60,000 nucleotides of DNA from Lineus longissimus. Its lineage: Eukaryota > Nemertea > Pilidiophora > Heteronemertea > Lineidae. The notes under the pieces were generated by a model. That model did not search any database. It was not told where the DNA came from and worked only from the letters and a program-made list of their open reading frames with translations. The stretch lies in NCBI RefSeq assembly GCF_910592395.1, contig NC_088317.1, positions 5,334,001 to 5,394,000 of the forward strand, in the 5' to 3' direction. This document shows positions 1 to 12,600 of the stretch, one piece after another (the first letter of the stretch is position 1; each line of letters opens with the position of its first letter). A program made the position numbers and the translations under genes.

Positions 1-2180
1 TTCTCAAAACGACACTAAAATCTCAAGAGTGCCAGGGAGGGCGTCCGCAAAACAGCAGCGCCGTAAATAGGTTTGACTGAATGGTGAATAGCGTTAACTA
101 AATCAGCTGACAGACAATTAGAATGCCATCCTAATGTCAAAAGATCAAATGAGGTGAGATTTTAATTAGTATTTGTGGTACCTGAATTGTCTTCATATGG
201 TAGAATAACACGACATGGTATGTGGCAGTTACGATTACGGGTTATGGTTTATGGCTTTGGGGAAAAAAGTCATGTCGTCAGAAATCATGAGATCGATTAT
301 CACGGTGGGTAACACAACAGAAACACGGCGCTCCAAGTGCAGTGTAGAGGAGTACAATCGCTCTCCCGGTACAGCACGTATTTTTCTTTGGCAACTAACC
401 GATACCTTTACCCATCGCGATTATGAAAATACAAAACATGTAGATTGAAAAGAAAATATCAATAGTGGAGGCTAGAATTCCTGGCTCTTCACAATCCTTC
501 GAATGAAACGCAAAACGGAGGTTCCTTTTGTCTCTTGTCTATGCCAGGGCAAGAAAAAAAACGCCAAGTGAGAAACGTGATTGTCTTGTGTGGACACTCC
601 TTCTAGCCGAAGACGGAGTCACTAGGCCAAAGAATATCTGACGCAAGATGGCTCTTCATCCGATCAGGTACTCCACGTGCTTTTAAAATTACTTTGAGGT
701 AAGTTTGTCAAGTAAACACTGCTGGTTCCTGTAGCTTATTTCCAACAAAATCTTGTTTTATTGAATGACACATCAACATCCACGTATAGTAAAGCCAAAG
801 TATAATATAAAGAAGCGCGTATATTGGATAAGAGGTCGGTGCAAGAAAGAGTAATAAAAAATAACAAGAATTGATAAAGAGTACTCTTCATTAATTCTTG
901 TGGATATATATCATTGACGATTTATCACAACCTAAAATCTTAAACTATCAATAACCCGTCACTAATTGAGAGTGCAGATGGCAGTGCCGCGCTCAAGCGC
1001 AAAATAAAATAAAAAAATCGTTGATGAGGCAGATTATCATTCTCCTTTACAAACAGACCACCAGGATGGCGGCATAATTGAGTGTTCAATTAAGACAGGT
1101 CGCGTGGCGCTGGTCACGTGGCGCTGATCTAAGACGTCGTCAATCAAATATCAAACCTAGTTCCTAGGAAATATCTCGTTTAACCTCTAGTGTGCATTTA
1201 CTTGGGAGAGGAATCATTTGGGACCAGGTACAAGATGTAAGAACGTCTGCTGGCGTCGTTAACCAGATCGGAAATTAAACATGTCAATTTAACAAGGACG
1301 GTGTTGGATAAATCACCTGAGCATATTATCTCGAATAGAAGGTGAACATAGGCGGTATTCGGCAGCGTGAGACAGGTGCTACTCTGGCCCCACTTGGGGG
1401 AGGAGGGGTGACACGCCCTCCCATGGTGAATGGGTAGTTCCTCTGATTTCTCCGCATATGGACGGACGAATTATCACGGTCAATTATATATTATTTCTTA
1501 GACTTTATTGCCCCCTCTATATCAATTCTTGATTATTTTTACATCTCAAAGACTTCGGGCGGCAAGCGATGATCATGCCGAGTCAATCCTAAAGTCACCT
1601 ATGGCTATATATATACGCACAGCGCCCGTAATCGGCTTGAGCCAATTTTCAGTGCTTACAGCTGCATGACTAACATCAACGCGGAGGACGCTTCAGTTTT
1701 TTGGAACCTGTCAAAAATCTCTCGTAGTTGTGAAACCGGAGATCAAGAGCAAAACATGACCGGCGCCAAGGTTGAAATTTCGAATGTCCGGGAAACAAAA
1801 GGATTCTCTTGTGTGTTTATAATCTATCAACGAACTGAGGTTATTGTGGTTACTTAAAATCTGAAGAAGATGAAGAAAATGAAGAGGAATCTCTGAGGCG
1901 ATAACAGTTATGGTCTCTATTGGAGCAAGTGTACAATTATCCGTCAGAATACAATTAGGTCGGGCACTTTTTCCAGGGGACATTTTGACTGCTACACTGT
2001 CGGAAAGAAGAAGAAAAATTGCCACTTTTCGACTCGCCGATAGTCCACCAATGCCCAACACATCCGGATATCGAATGCCCTATATAAGCCGGATGGTTCC
2101 CCTCCAATCCATGTGCAAGGCCAGAAGTCATATTACGTATATTTTTGGTCTACACCGTAATTTGTCGAGCCAAGACACTG
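1..2180. other. No supportable gene
   Basis: This stretch contains only short open frames on both strands with no recognisable domain, no splice-consistent chain of exons and no long tandem repeat. It is moderately AT-rich. A TATATATATA run at 1606-1615 is the only promoter-like motif, and it lies too far (43 bp) from the nearest TCAGT initiator to be convincing. Confidence 0.5.
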
Positions 2181-2296
2181 GGTGATATGAATAAAGACTA
2201 GCAAATGCTTTTATCTAAAACTCCATGTACATTTACACCAGGCCTCTCTGTACAAAATTGAAGTAAAAGCATTTGCTAGTCTTTATTCATATCACC
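2181..2296. mobile_element. 116-bp foldback MITE, copy 1
   Basis: The element begins GGTGATATGAATAAAGAC and ends with the near-perfect reverse complement. Its inverted repeats of about 35 bp (continuing AGCAAATGCTTTTA) leave a loop of roughly 45 bp, so nearly the whole element folds into one hairpin. A second copy of equal length lies at 45814-45929. No coding capacity. The superfamily is not determined. Confidence 0.8.
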
Positions 2297-2892
2297 CAAT
2301 GTTGGGACAGCACTGAGACGACTATCAGACGTTTAGTTTAACTTGCTATTGCCAGGTGGCGTGGTGTTAGGTGTACGGCGAGGATGATATGAAGAGAAGC
2401 AATAAAGCCGTAAAATTCGTCTTTCTGGTTTAATCCGTGACTTTACAAGTCCATCAGATACTACATCCTGAAGCTCAGGCCAACACTCGGCATTATCGAC
2501 CGACGTGCGAGGGGAGGAGGATGCGACTGACTCCGGATAAGTCGGCACTGCAAAGTCGGTCATGATCTCTAAAGATGATCCCGCAAGGTCTAATACCGTA
2601 TGCGGCAATTCGTGACGACTCCTATTCGTGTTGACAGTATTGTGACGTTTACGCTGATGTGACAGGCGTCAAAGTTATTGATCCAAGTAAAACGATTCTC
2701 ATCCAAGGTCTTGGTCTCAGGTCATGAATTACTGAGCAATCTTAGGGCATTCTAAGTCTCCCCTAATTTGTACTCTCTCACTGGCTCCGCTCAGGCAGGA
2801 GAAACATTTCCTTGTTACATTATGTTCCGTAAAACAGGCAGATTGAGGCTACCTGGACCCTGAATTGTAAGCAGCTTCAGCAGCAGTGACAC

Positions 2893-3051
2893 TACAGTGG
2901 AACCTCCCTTGGCCGACACCTCTCGATTAAGGACACTTTTGGTCCCAAAATGGTGGTTTCAATTCAATTTGACCTCTGATCAGGACACCTCTCTATTGGG
3001 GACACCACTTGTCAGTCCCAAGGGTGGCCTTAATAGAGAGGTTCTACTGTA
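2893..3051. mobile_element. Pogo-like MITE (family A), copy 1
   Basis: Termini are TACAGTGGAACCTCCCT and the inverted AGAGAGGTTCTACTGTA, with an interior of imperfect repeats of the type AGGACACCTCTCTATTAAGG. TA at both ends fits a TA target duplication. CAGT termini with TA duplication resemble the pogo/Tigger branch of Tc1/mariner elements (known from the family); assignment here is inference. This is one of about a dozen copies in the window. Confidence 0.75.
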
Positions 3052-3121
3052 TTTTGCGTGGCCCAGAGCTCTGTATAGGTTACTTGATCTTCTTGAATTG
3101 GCAGTTAGAATGAAAAACATT

Positions 3122-3307
3122 TGTGACCCGTCACAGCAAAACCAGACGCATGTCGCTCTGAGCTTGGCAGGTTGAGACGGACTGTTCATTTCTCTGTTGT
3201 CTGCCTTTTGTAAAATATGAGCACATGAATTTCTTCCGTTATCTCCTGGTGTCATCTAGGCTCATCTTCCATGCGACATGCGACTGGTTTTGCTGTGGCG
3301 GGTCACA
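3122..3307. mobile_element. MITE family B, copy 1
   Basis: Inverted termini TGTGACCCGTCACAGCAAAA and the complement of TTTTGCTGTGGCGGGTCACA extend about 35 bp inward. Length is about 186 bp. Two further copies lie at 6705-6894 and 36567-36757. Non-coding; superfamily unknown. Confidence 0.75.
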
Positions 3308-4423
3308 TTTGTCCTTGGTCTGTAAATGCATTAATACGTGCTGCGCCCGGACATCCATAGAGATGAAAAAGTTCATCTCTCATGACTTCAAGCAATTATG
3401 AAACTGTCCCTTGGTCATATGCTGCCCCTTAGTAAACTAGACAACAAATTGCTTTCCATACAGATGATTTTATTATCAGCTACAATACACAACACTTAAA
3501 GATTTCAATATTTTGACATACAAAGGTGAAGACTTGCTATACATTTATTTCAATACATCCCATAATTGCAGCAGTGAAAGAGGATTGAGTCAAATGCAGT
3601 TTACATTGGCAGTGATTTTTACACAGCGACATTTGTTTCTGTCTCATTTAAAGGGACAAACGGGGCGTGAGATCTGTTGGTGTTTCATAAAAAATGCTTC
3701 CGGCAGGACCTGACTTTTCCTTACAGTCTCCTTGAGAATTTATCAAACTGTAAGGAAAAACTACACTTCACAAGAATGGAATGGAGCCGCTGGTCTACCT
3801 GAAATGCATAAGCCATGTCAAAAAATGCCCCACAACACGAGCCAAACTTGTTTATTAGAGATTAGTATTTGTGTGCCACGACAAGTGGCACCACATGCTG
3901 GCCAATAGGCACATCATCCTCCTCCACACTTAATCTCATGCCCAAATTGTCCCTTTAATGAAAACCTGTGGCAGATTTTAGTTTAAATACATATTTGTGG
4001 CAAACTACCTTATTAAGGCTAACATTTTCATCGGCATGCTATCATTTCATAGACATATGTGCTAAAGGGCATTGTGGTGATTTCCAGAACATATCAATCA
4101 GAATATCGGGGTATTATAATCCCAAAAATGAACTTGCAATTCACCAATGACACAACACAGAGCCTAAGGCCCAGTGATGTGCAAATGCAGACTAAATGCG
4201 ATAAAGGGCATAAAAGGTGAACAACAACTTCACATCAGTATTACGGTGCTGCCATCTGTCAACAATGATTACTACTCGCCAAAAACATGTGTAACACAAG
4301 AAGCACTAAATCAAGTGAGGTCTTTTAATAGTGGAATCCATGACCATACTTCCGGCAAAAAATCCAATAAGATTACGACGCCGGTATTGATGATGATGAT
4401 GATGACACTATTGGTAATGCTGT
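3308..4423. other. Probable POLA1 3' UTR and downstream spacer
   Basis: This lies immediately past the POLA1 stop codon (POLA1 is read leftward). AATAAA on the minus strand occurs as TTTATT at 3851-3856 and again at 3469-3474; either could be the polyadenylation signal, giving a 3' UTR of about 0.6 or 1 kb. A TGATGATGATGATGATGA microsatellite lies at 4386-4404, just past the stop codon. No gene recognised. Confidence 0.35.
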
Positions 4424-6643
4424 CTAATTCTTTAAGGGGACGAGGTTGGCAAACAGTTTGGTGAGGTTGACTTCTGAGTATGCGTTTTGTACAACGACCC
4501 TGTCGGCAACCATCTTGAGGTTCCTGTAGTGTTCTTGATATGGCTGAATCTTCGAGCGTGCGGTGTCTGCAAAAGATGAGGTGAAACATTTGATATAGTC
4601 ATCAGTGGTAAAAGTTAAAAGTACAAGTTTTTAGTAAAGTCTTATATCAACTACGATATAGGTTATCATCCGACTTAAAGGGACACTATAGGCAGCAGCT
4701 AGGCAGGCAAGATAGTTACACAAAGTCGCCAATAGGGGTCTCTCACATCTCACAGTATGTCCAAATTATTCGCATTTGTACGAGGAATATATCTAGTGCT
4801 GAATGTGACATGACCGAGGGCCCTTACTGTGTATATTAGTCACCTGAAGATGGCCAAATTAGCCCCTTTCCTCCTGCCTATAGTCTCCCTTTAACACTTT
4901 AACCCTGGTCTGTCCTGAAACCTTTAAGTACACCTCAGATGACCTGCTCAACCAGCACTACAATTTCAGGATTTCTGACCAGTACCCATTTACACCTTGG
5001 TGGAGAGGCAAGTTAGACAAGGAGACCTGCCTACAGTCTCACACGGACAGTGGGGATCGAACCAGGATCTCTTGACCGCTAGTCAAATGCACCACAGCCG
5101 CTTCTTGTGGTGACCTCACAATCTGCCAAGGGGTCAAAGTTTTTTTATCATTCTACTAACAGAAAATTAGTGAATATCTCAACTCCAAAATTCCAATTGG
5201 GTAAATGATACGACGATATGTTATTCTAATAAATGTTGCCATATTCCTACTTACTTCTTTCAGCTTCTGGTAGACTTGAAATGGCCCTCTCGGTATCGAA
5301 CAGATACTGATAGAAGCTCAACTGGTAGTAGAGTTGCGAGTCGGTGTATTCTAAATGCAGCGTCCCTCGCCGGCACACCTGACAGATCGGGTGCCCACGC
5401 TGCGATTCTAGTGGCACCTTACACGTCCGACTCCCGCACGTCGAGTCCTCACACACCATCCACCCCTGAAAGTTAACAGACGTCATAGAAACATTCAAAA
5501 TATGACATAACGTCTTTTGAACATCTATCCTTTGGCAACACATTCATACGGTCTTTAACCAACAAGAAAAGCAGTACGACCGAACAGTAAATTTGCATTA
5601 GAACTCAATGCTTTTGACTACGGACATGATAAGATGGGAGGGAATTCGGTGAACTTTTTAACAAATGTTTCTGCAGGTCCAATCAACAATTTCTTACAAA
5701 AAATACTTCTGGTGCAACCACAACTCTTATAGCGCCCATGCTTCATGCTAGCAGAGATGTAACCCCCCCCCCCCCCCCCCGCACCGGAGTTATTTTTCGT
5801 CAGGGGATTGCGAATATTCTCACCTGATAATATTTCTTGATATATGACCTCATGACGAGTGTGAGTTTATTAGTGATTGAGCAGTGCTGCTCAGCCAACT
5901 CCTTCTTGCACGCGAGGTTGGGACACTCGCGTAGTGATGGCTCTAGCGCTGTGCCCTGAAATAAGAGAGGTAAATTTGAAAATACAGTAGAACATCTCTG
6001 ATAGGACACCTTTGGGACAAATGCTGTCCTCAATTGAGAGGTGTCCTGATTACACTACAGAGGTCAAATTCAATAGACTGGTAGCTCAGAGAAGAGTTTA
6101 ATCTAAATTAGGGAGAACCTCTCTAATAAGGACACCTTTGGGACTGACAAATGCTGTCCTTAATTGAGAGGTGTCCTGATTACAGAGGTCAAATTCAAAA
6201 GACTGATAGCGCCACTACTGCACTGTACCCAAAAATGAGAAAGAGGTCGTGTTGAAAATACAGTAGAACCTCACTAATCAGGACACCTTTGAGATTGACA
6301 AATAACCATAGTGGTACATAAAAATGAACATCCCGCCCACTTGGAGGAGGAATACTCCCTGGAGAATTACACCTCCATGTGAAGACCGTAGGCTGAAGAA
6401 GAAGGGCAGCCTGCCCTCACTCGAGCCACCACTCCAAATACCTGAATGAATCTAACTGAGTACTCACAGCGCCCACGAACGCTCCGTCCATGATGACCTC
6501 CCTCTGACACTCCCGACAACTGAACTTAAAGCGATCGCAATCTTTATACTTTTCCTCGTCGGTCATATGAACAGCGCCGAGCATGGCGTCGTCTTCGTTG
6601 TCATTCTGGTTCATGCGCTGTCGGTAGCCACTCGGATCAAGGC
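4424..6643 (-). CDS. POLA1: POLA1 exons 23-26: C-terminal zinc modules
   Basis: Two four-cysteine modules typical of the alpha C-terminal domain are visible. The first is split between exon 23 (SCRECQ) and exon 24 (RECPNLAC). The second is in exon 25 ([12 protein letters not shown] and PICQVCRRG). This domain docks the B subunit and primase (family knowledge). Exon 26 ends [20 protein letters not shown] then TAG, matching the usual C-terminus. Between exons 23 and 24 lies a cluster of pogo-like MITE fragments. Confidence 0.92.
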
Positions 6644-9600
6644 CTGGCGAAAATAACGATGGAATTTGACGTCTGCTGGCATGGCTACGTAAAGCCTGCC
6701 TATATGTGACCCGTCACAGCAAAATCAGGCGCATGTCGCTCTGAGCTTGGCAGGTTGAGACGGACTGTTTGTCCATTTCTCTATTGTCTGCCTTTTGTGA
6801 AATATGAGCACATCAATTTCTTCCATTATCTCCTGGTGTCATTTAGGCTCATCTTCGGTGCGACATGCGCCTGGTTTTGCTGTGACGGGTCACATATCAG
6901 TTTTCAAGGTCTGCGAGAAATAAGGGTACTTTTCTGTCCATTAAATGAACAATCAGTTGAATGAGATAGAGCCAAAGACAACAAATGATGTGATTTGAGA
7001 AAATAAGTTCTACGCTGTCCAAACATTGCTATTTCTTGCAAAAATATTGTTCCTTGATCAGCACTGACTTGCACAAAAATGCCTCTTAAATGCTTAATTT
7101 CGGTCCAATTTTGAAAATTCAAAGTTCTACAGAGAGTAGAGATGGAGATCTTTCCATTCCAGCTCTCAAATCTTGCGAGGAAACATCCACCTAAAATCTA
7201 AACTTGACTTCCCAGCTTACCTAAACATTCAGCTAAATGAGCTGCATCAGTCCCTTCGATAGGATCACACAACCTGGCTATGACAGGATGCACCTGCTGC
7301 GACAGATAATACTTCGTGTCGATCGTCAACGCCTCGCTCTTTTCCAATTCGTCAGGATGATACGCTCTCTGGCTGGGAGCGAGGTTCGACCCATCTTGGC
7401 AGATGACGTAGTAAACAACATCCCCGGCCTTGAGACGTCTGCCTCCCTTTGAGTTCAGCCGCAGCGCCACCTGGACATGAGGTAGACTTTTCTTGTCGGG
7501 GTAATCTTCGGGGTTTTTGGTCAAAGACTGAAAAAGACAATTCCAAAGTGTTCAGGTGATGAAAGCAAGTGAGGCCTCTTTCTCTCCAGAAAGTATTTTG
7601 GAAGCCACCAGGCCAGTCGATTTGTCTCGACGCATCTGGGTTTTGACTTTTATCGCCTGTAAAATGGTAAGACTAGCTTATTCCAGTAAAACTAAAGTCA
7701 GCTAGGCTATAGCCCGGGCCGAGAGCGGCTCATCTGGCCGAAGCTTATTCCAGTTCTCGTAGGTTTTTAAGCGACTATGAGTATTACTCCCCCTGGATAC
7801 GATGCTGGTCTATTACAGGTTAACTTCCCAAGCAAGCCTGGTACACATTTACTCCTGGTTGGAGAGAAACAAGTAGGGTTAAGTGCCGTGTCCAAGGACA
7901 CAAAGATGAAACAGTGCTGATCCGTTAGAGTGTCGTACCTACGACCTCCTGGTTATAAGCCCGGCGCTCTGACCACTCTGCCACTGATCCCCCTAGACTA
8001 GTGTAGGCTTGGGTTTATTTGAACATGAATGTAAGGCACCAAGCGAATATGGGTGTAGTTTTGGAAGGTTACCGAGCCGTGTGGCGTACTGACCTTGGTT
8101 ATATGGAAGAGAGACACAGGTAACTTCCCCTCAGCGACACTCTCACCCACTTCTATCAGTTTGGCGTGGATGTTCTCGACAATCTGATCGCGATTCTCTC
8201 CGGATAAGATCTGACGCACCACGAAGCTGAAAAGTAGGGCAAAGTGATGTCAAACCTGACCGCACTGCAGAAAAAAACAAGATTTTGAAAACCCATTCAA
8301 ACATTTGTGTAGAAATGGTTAGGACTCTAGTATGTACGAGAGTCATTGTTCATTTCACAATGACACTCGTTCTTACTCCCATCTTCAGACGATCGTACAG
8401 TAGAACATCTCTATCAAGGACACCCTCTGGACTGACAAGTGCTGTCCTTCACAAAGAGGTGTCCTGATTGGAGAGGTCAATTGAATGGAAACTGCAATTT
8501 TGGGACCAATTCAGTGTCCTTAATTGAGAGGTGTCTGCTATAAAGGGAAGTTCCACTGTACTTGTAAAAAGATTTCTAAAGGGGTAAAAGGCACTCCCCC
8601 CTCCCCGCTTCCACCACCACCCCCACAATTTTACCAGCCACACAGGGTTCCAGCGAGTCTATCGTGGCCCATAACCCGTATATTAGTGCTAATCACCGCA
8701 GTGAAAATCATTGGGAGTCGATGGGATGGTGAGGGCCAATGCAGGAAACAGCAGTGATACGCACCAGCCCCAAGTATGAATCCTAAAGACTACTCACTTT
8801 CCAGCCTCTTTAGCAAGCTCACACCAATCCCTCCTGACGATGTCCAATCCTTTCAGCTCCTGTGTCGTCACATATTTCCCGTCGGCCGTCTTTGTCACGT
8901 TCAGCGCGGCGTACTTTTTCTTCTTCAGCAGCAGCATGGACTTGAAGACACCGTCGATGTCGATTTCCAGCAGTTTGTAAAGCTTGTTCACCTCACTTTT
9001 GATCTGCAGCGAAACAAATCCATAAATGATTTAACTGGAGGCGAGAGAATTTCAATAAGTGTGACTTTGTCAAACAGGACAAATATGCGATGAGCATCGA
9101 TTTTGTGACAGAATTATAATTGAATTTTTTTATAATAGAATTTATGAATAGGTAAACTATCATTGTTTTCCACATTTCTGAAAGCTGTTCCTTAAATAGT
9201 TTTGTACTTTGCTGCTAACATGCATCTCTATTGGACCATAATCATTTGATCTTTGATGGAATTCCCATCAATGATCACAAAATCTATGATGCGATTCGAG
9301 AATAAAAAGTACTTTGAGATAATCATCATATCATCCCTTTGACTTGCTGGCTCCTGCCTATAGTCCACCCCCTTAAACCACGTCAGGGCATAAACTCACT
9401 GAGAAGGATTTAAATGGATGCATAATTTTTTTCAGACAAACATGCATTGAGAAGTTTTGTGGCCACGAAAATGTGTAGAGTTTTTAGCGATATGCAACTT
9501 AGCAGAGTCGAGGCACTAAAAATATTAGCGTCATGTTTCTTTCATTGAACACTCACTTTGTTCCCGAGTTTAAAGACTTGTTCTAGGTCGGTACAGTTGC

Positions 9601-12600
9601 TGTTGATCATGATCGAGTCTGTGTCACCGTAGATGACGTCTAGATTCATCTTCTCGGCAAGGTCTTTAGTCTGCATCAATATCTGTAAGAGGAATCGAAA
9701 AAATAAGATAAATAAATGTTAAGTTCTTCTATAGCGCTTTAATGATGTTGAATAATTTCGAAGCGCTTTACATTTTATTCCCTAGTCTGAGCTGGAGCCT
9801 TTCAGTACAATTCAGACGAGTTTTAGACTAGTGCCCATTTATAAATTATACACCAGGTCGGAGTAAGGCAGGGAAGGGCAAGGTGAAAAGACTGGCCTAG
9901 ACCCTCATGCCGACAGCCTGGAAAATTTCAGGGAGGACACCCCTGTGAAGCGTTTGTGGACAACTAGTCACCTATCCCATTCTCGAAGATTCGAAACGAT
10001 ATATTCAATCATTACTAGAGTAGACCTCTCTATTAGGGACACCTTTTGGACTGAGAATTGTTGTCCTTACTAGAGAGGTGTCCCAATTACAGAGGTCAAA
10101 TTGAATGAAGGAGACCAGTTTGAGACCAAAACCAGCGTCCTCAATACAGAGGACATCTTGCTTTATACAGAGGTGTCCACTAGGAGAGGTGCTGCAGTAT
10201 TTCTGCTCAGTACTTCTTAGAGGACAAGTTGACATTTCATCTTATCTTGTTGTCAAACATGGAAGACTCATCATCGCAGAAAAATACCTTTATGAATTCG
10301 GGTAAAAAAAAACTGATAACTTCTCACCTCCCTTCCTTTGCCTGTGACCATTGCCGCAAGCGGTTTGGCGTAAAATCGTGAGTGCGAGAAGCCGAGACAG
10401 CCGTACATACTGTTGGCCGTCAACTTGAGGGCTTTCTGTCGGATATCGTACTGAAATATAGAAAATTCTTATTATACATGTTTTGGGCACCGTCAACAAC
10501 AACATGTTTTCCGGGCATGATTTAGCAGAAGACAATCTGGTAGATTTTTGACTGGCATTCCTTCCTCACCATCTTGAGCAGGGCCCCCAAAAATCTGAAT
10601 TTTCAAAATCCTTTTTTATTTCTTAACTTTGCAAATTCCGATAGAGCGATATTCGTACCTGCATCAGGAGTTCAGGTGCGACGTCTGGTCCCTTCATCAG
10701 CTGCTTTACCTGACGTCTGCTTTGGACAAGTTTACGGATCTCCGTTGGCAGAACGCCAGGTTCAAGATCCGGGTCGGGTAAGTCCAGGTGCATTTCTTCA
10801 CTATCCTGAAATGTGAGGAAGATTTAAATTTTGATATACAGGGTGGTCCACTAAAAAATGTGCAATTATAATTTGCCATAATTTCTACAAACATGGTACT
10901 TCTGCCCGGAGTTTTTTTTGCCAGCGGAGTGGTACACATTTTGGCTGGAAAAATCCTTTCTATAATCTTTTCAAAAATTAGTCCTACCCCGGCAGTTATA
11001 CCTTTGTAAAATTGCCATGCAGACTTTCAGACTTAAGGAATCGTTACCAGGTGGCAGCATTAAGCTTTCTTACGCCTACTAGTAATAGTATAGTACCATT
11101 ATGCACTGAATGACACACTAGGAGACCTTCTACCAATGGTGCTCAAGGAGTGAATGATGATCAGCTTTTAGCCACCTTTAACAGGCGACTCTGGTCTTGA
11201 AACGTTTCTCTTTATTTTCCTCATCACCACCAGGTGGCAGCACAATGACTCATCCAGGAAGCTTTCTAATGTGCAGCACCATAATGCATTGGATGACACA
11301 CTGAGACCTTCTGCCTGTGGTGCTAAAGGAGTGAATGATGATCTGCTTTTAGCCAGTTCAGAGAGGCTACCCTGGTCTTGAAACCTTTCTCTTCATTTTC
11401 TTTCTTCTTCATTTTCTTTCTTCTTCATTTACTATACATAAAAAGTGACCTCCGGATGGATGTAACATTGCTTTTAACTTCTCGACTTACCTCGCCATCT
11501 TTCATATCTGCAGCGCTCCGATTTATTGTCGTAAAGCATATATTATACTCTTGGATAATGGACGGGTATAAACTGTTAAAGTCCAGCAGCAGGATAAACT
11601 TGTCGTAAAAGCCTTTCTTCGGCTCCAGCACAAGGCCGCCGGCGTACGCAGGCTTACGACGTCCCTGAGTCTTCTTTTTAGATCCACCCTGGTTGGGGCC
11701 CTCGTCGTCTTCATCCTACAAACAGACAGAACAAAATTATCTCTAATGCAAATTATGAGGTGGCCACTGCCGAGCAAACGTCCACCTTAAAAAATTAAGG
11801 TATTTCAGTAGAACCTCCCTATTAAGGACACCCTCGGGACTGAAAAGTGCTGTCCTGATTAGAGGGGTCAAACTGAATGGATGGAAACAACCAACTTGGG
11901 AGCAAAATTAGTGTCCCTAATAGAGAAGTTGTCCTTAATAGAGAGGTGTCCGCAAAGGGAGGTTCTAATGTGATATTCTTGAATGAATTTGCTCCTGCCT
12001 GATTCAAAAGTAACCTTTTCTTGTGAGTGTTTGGCTGTTTTCTATTTCAGTTCAACGGTTGTAGAAAAAAGCATAATTCCCACGCCGCACGTTGTCAATG
12101 CATCGACCCGCACAAATAAAAGATGGTCGCCCCTCCTCCAAATCCGGGTGCACACAAGCCGGGAGAAGGTTTCCAAAAAACGGAAATCAAAAACTCACCA
12201 CAACGACGGCCTTCTTGTATTCCTTGTCGGGGCAGATGAAGTTCTTTTCCGAGAACGCGTGAAGCAGGAGGAATTCATTCCGCTCTGATCGGCCACCCAT
12301 CAACGTGCGGGACTGAAACAAGTGTATGATTTGCCATGAACAAGAATTCTAACACGCCTCAATTACAATCTTGGATGTATTATGCACAGCACCTCGTTTT
12401 CGCACCAGCAGTCTATATTTTTCGATCAAGATTTAGGCGGTGCAATCAAGTTGTATGCGCTGTGTTGGATTCAAAGGCACGAAGCCACAGCCAAAGTGAC
12501 ATTTTTTTAGTATTTTTTGTGCAGACAACTCTTTGAATTTTAGGTGTAAGGTATTGAAAAGAACTAAATTGACACTGCACTGTTGAGTCTCTTTACAAAA

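Noticed and set aside
1606-1857. TATA-like run followed by a 63-codon ORF as a small gene
   Set aside because: The TATA-to-initiator spacing (43 bp) is too long, the peptide resembles nothing known, and no splice-consistent continuation was found.
2333-2608. 91-codon minus-strand ORF as a terminal exon
   Set aside because: Composition is plausible, and a TCACATCAG acceptor-like site lies upstream near 2660, but there is no domain and no partner exon in the window.
10833-10950. TACAGGGTGGTCCACTAAAA as a transposon end, with a similar ACAGGGTGAACC at 45498
   Set aside because: The match is limited to about 10 bp and no inverted partner was found for either.
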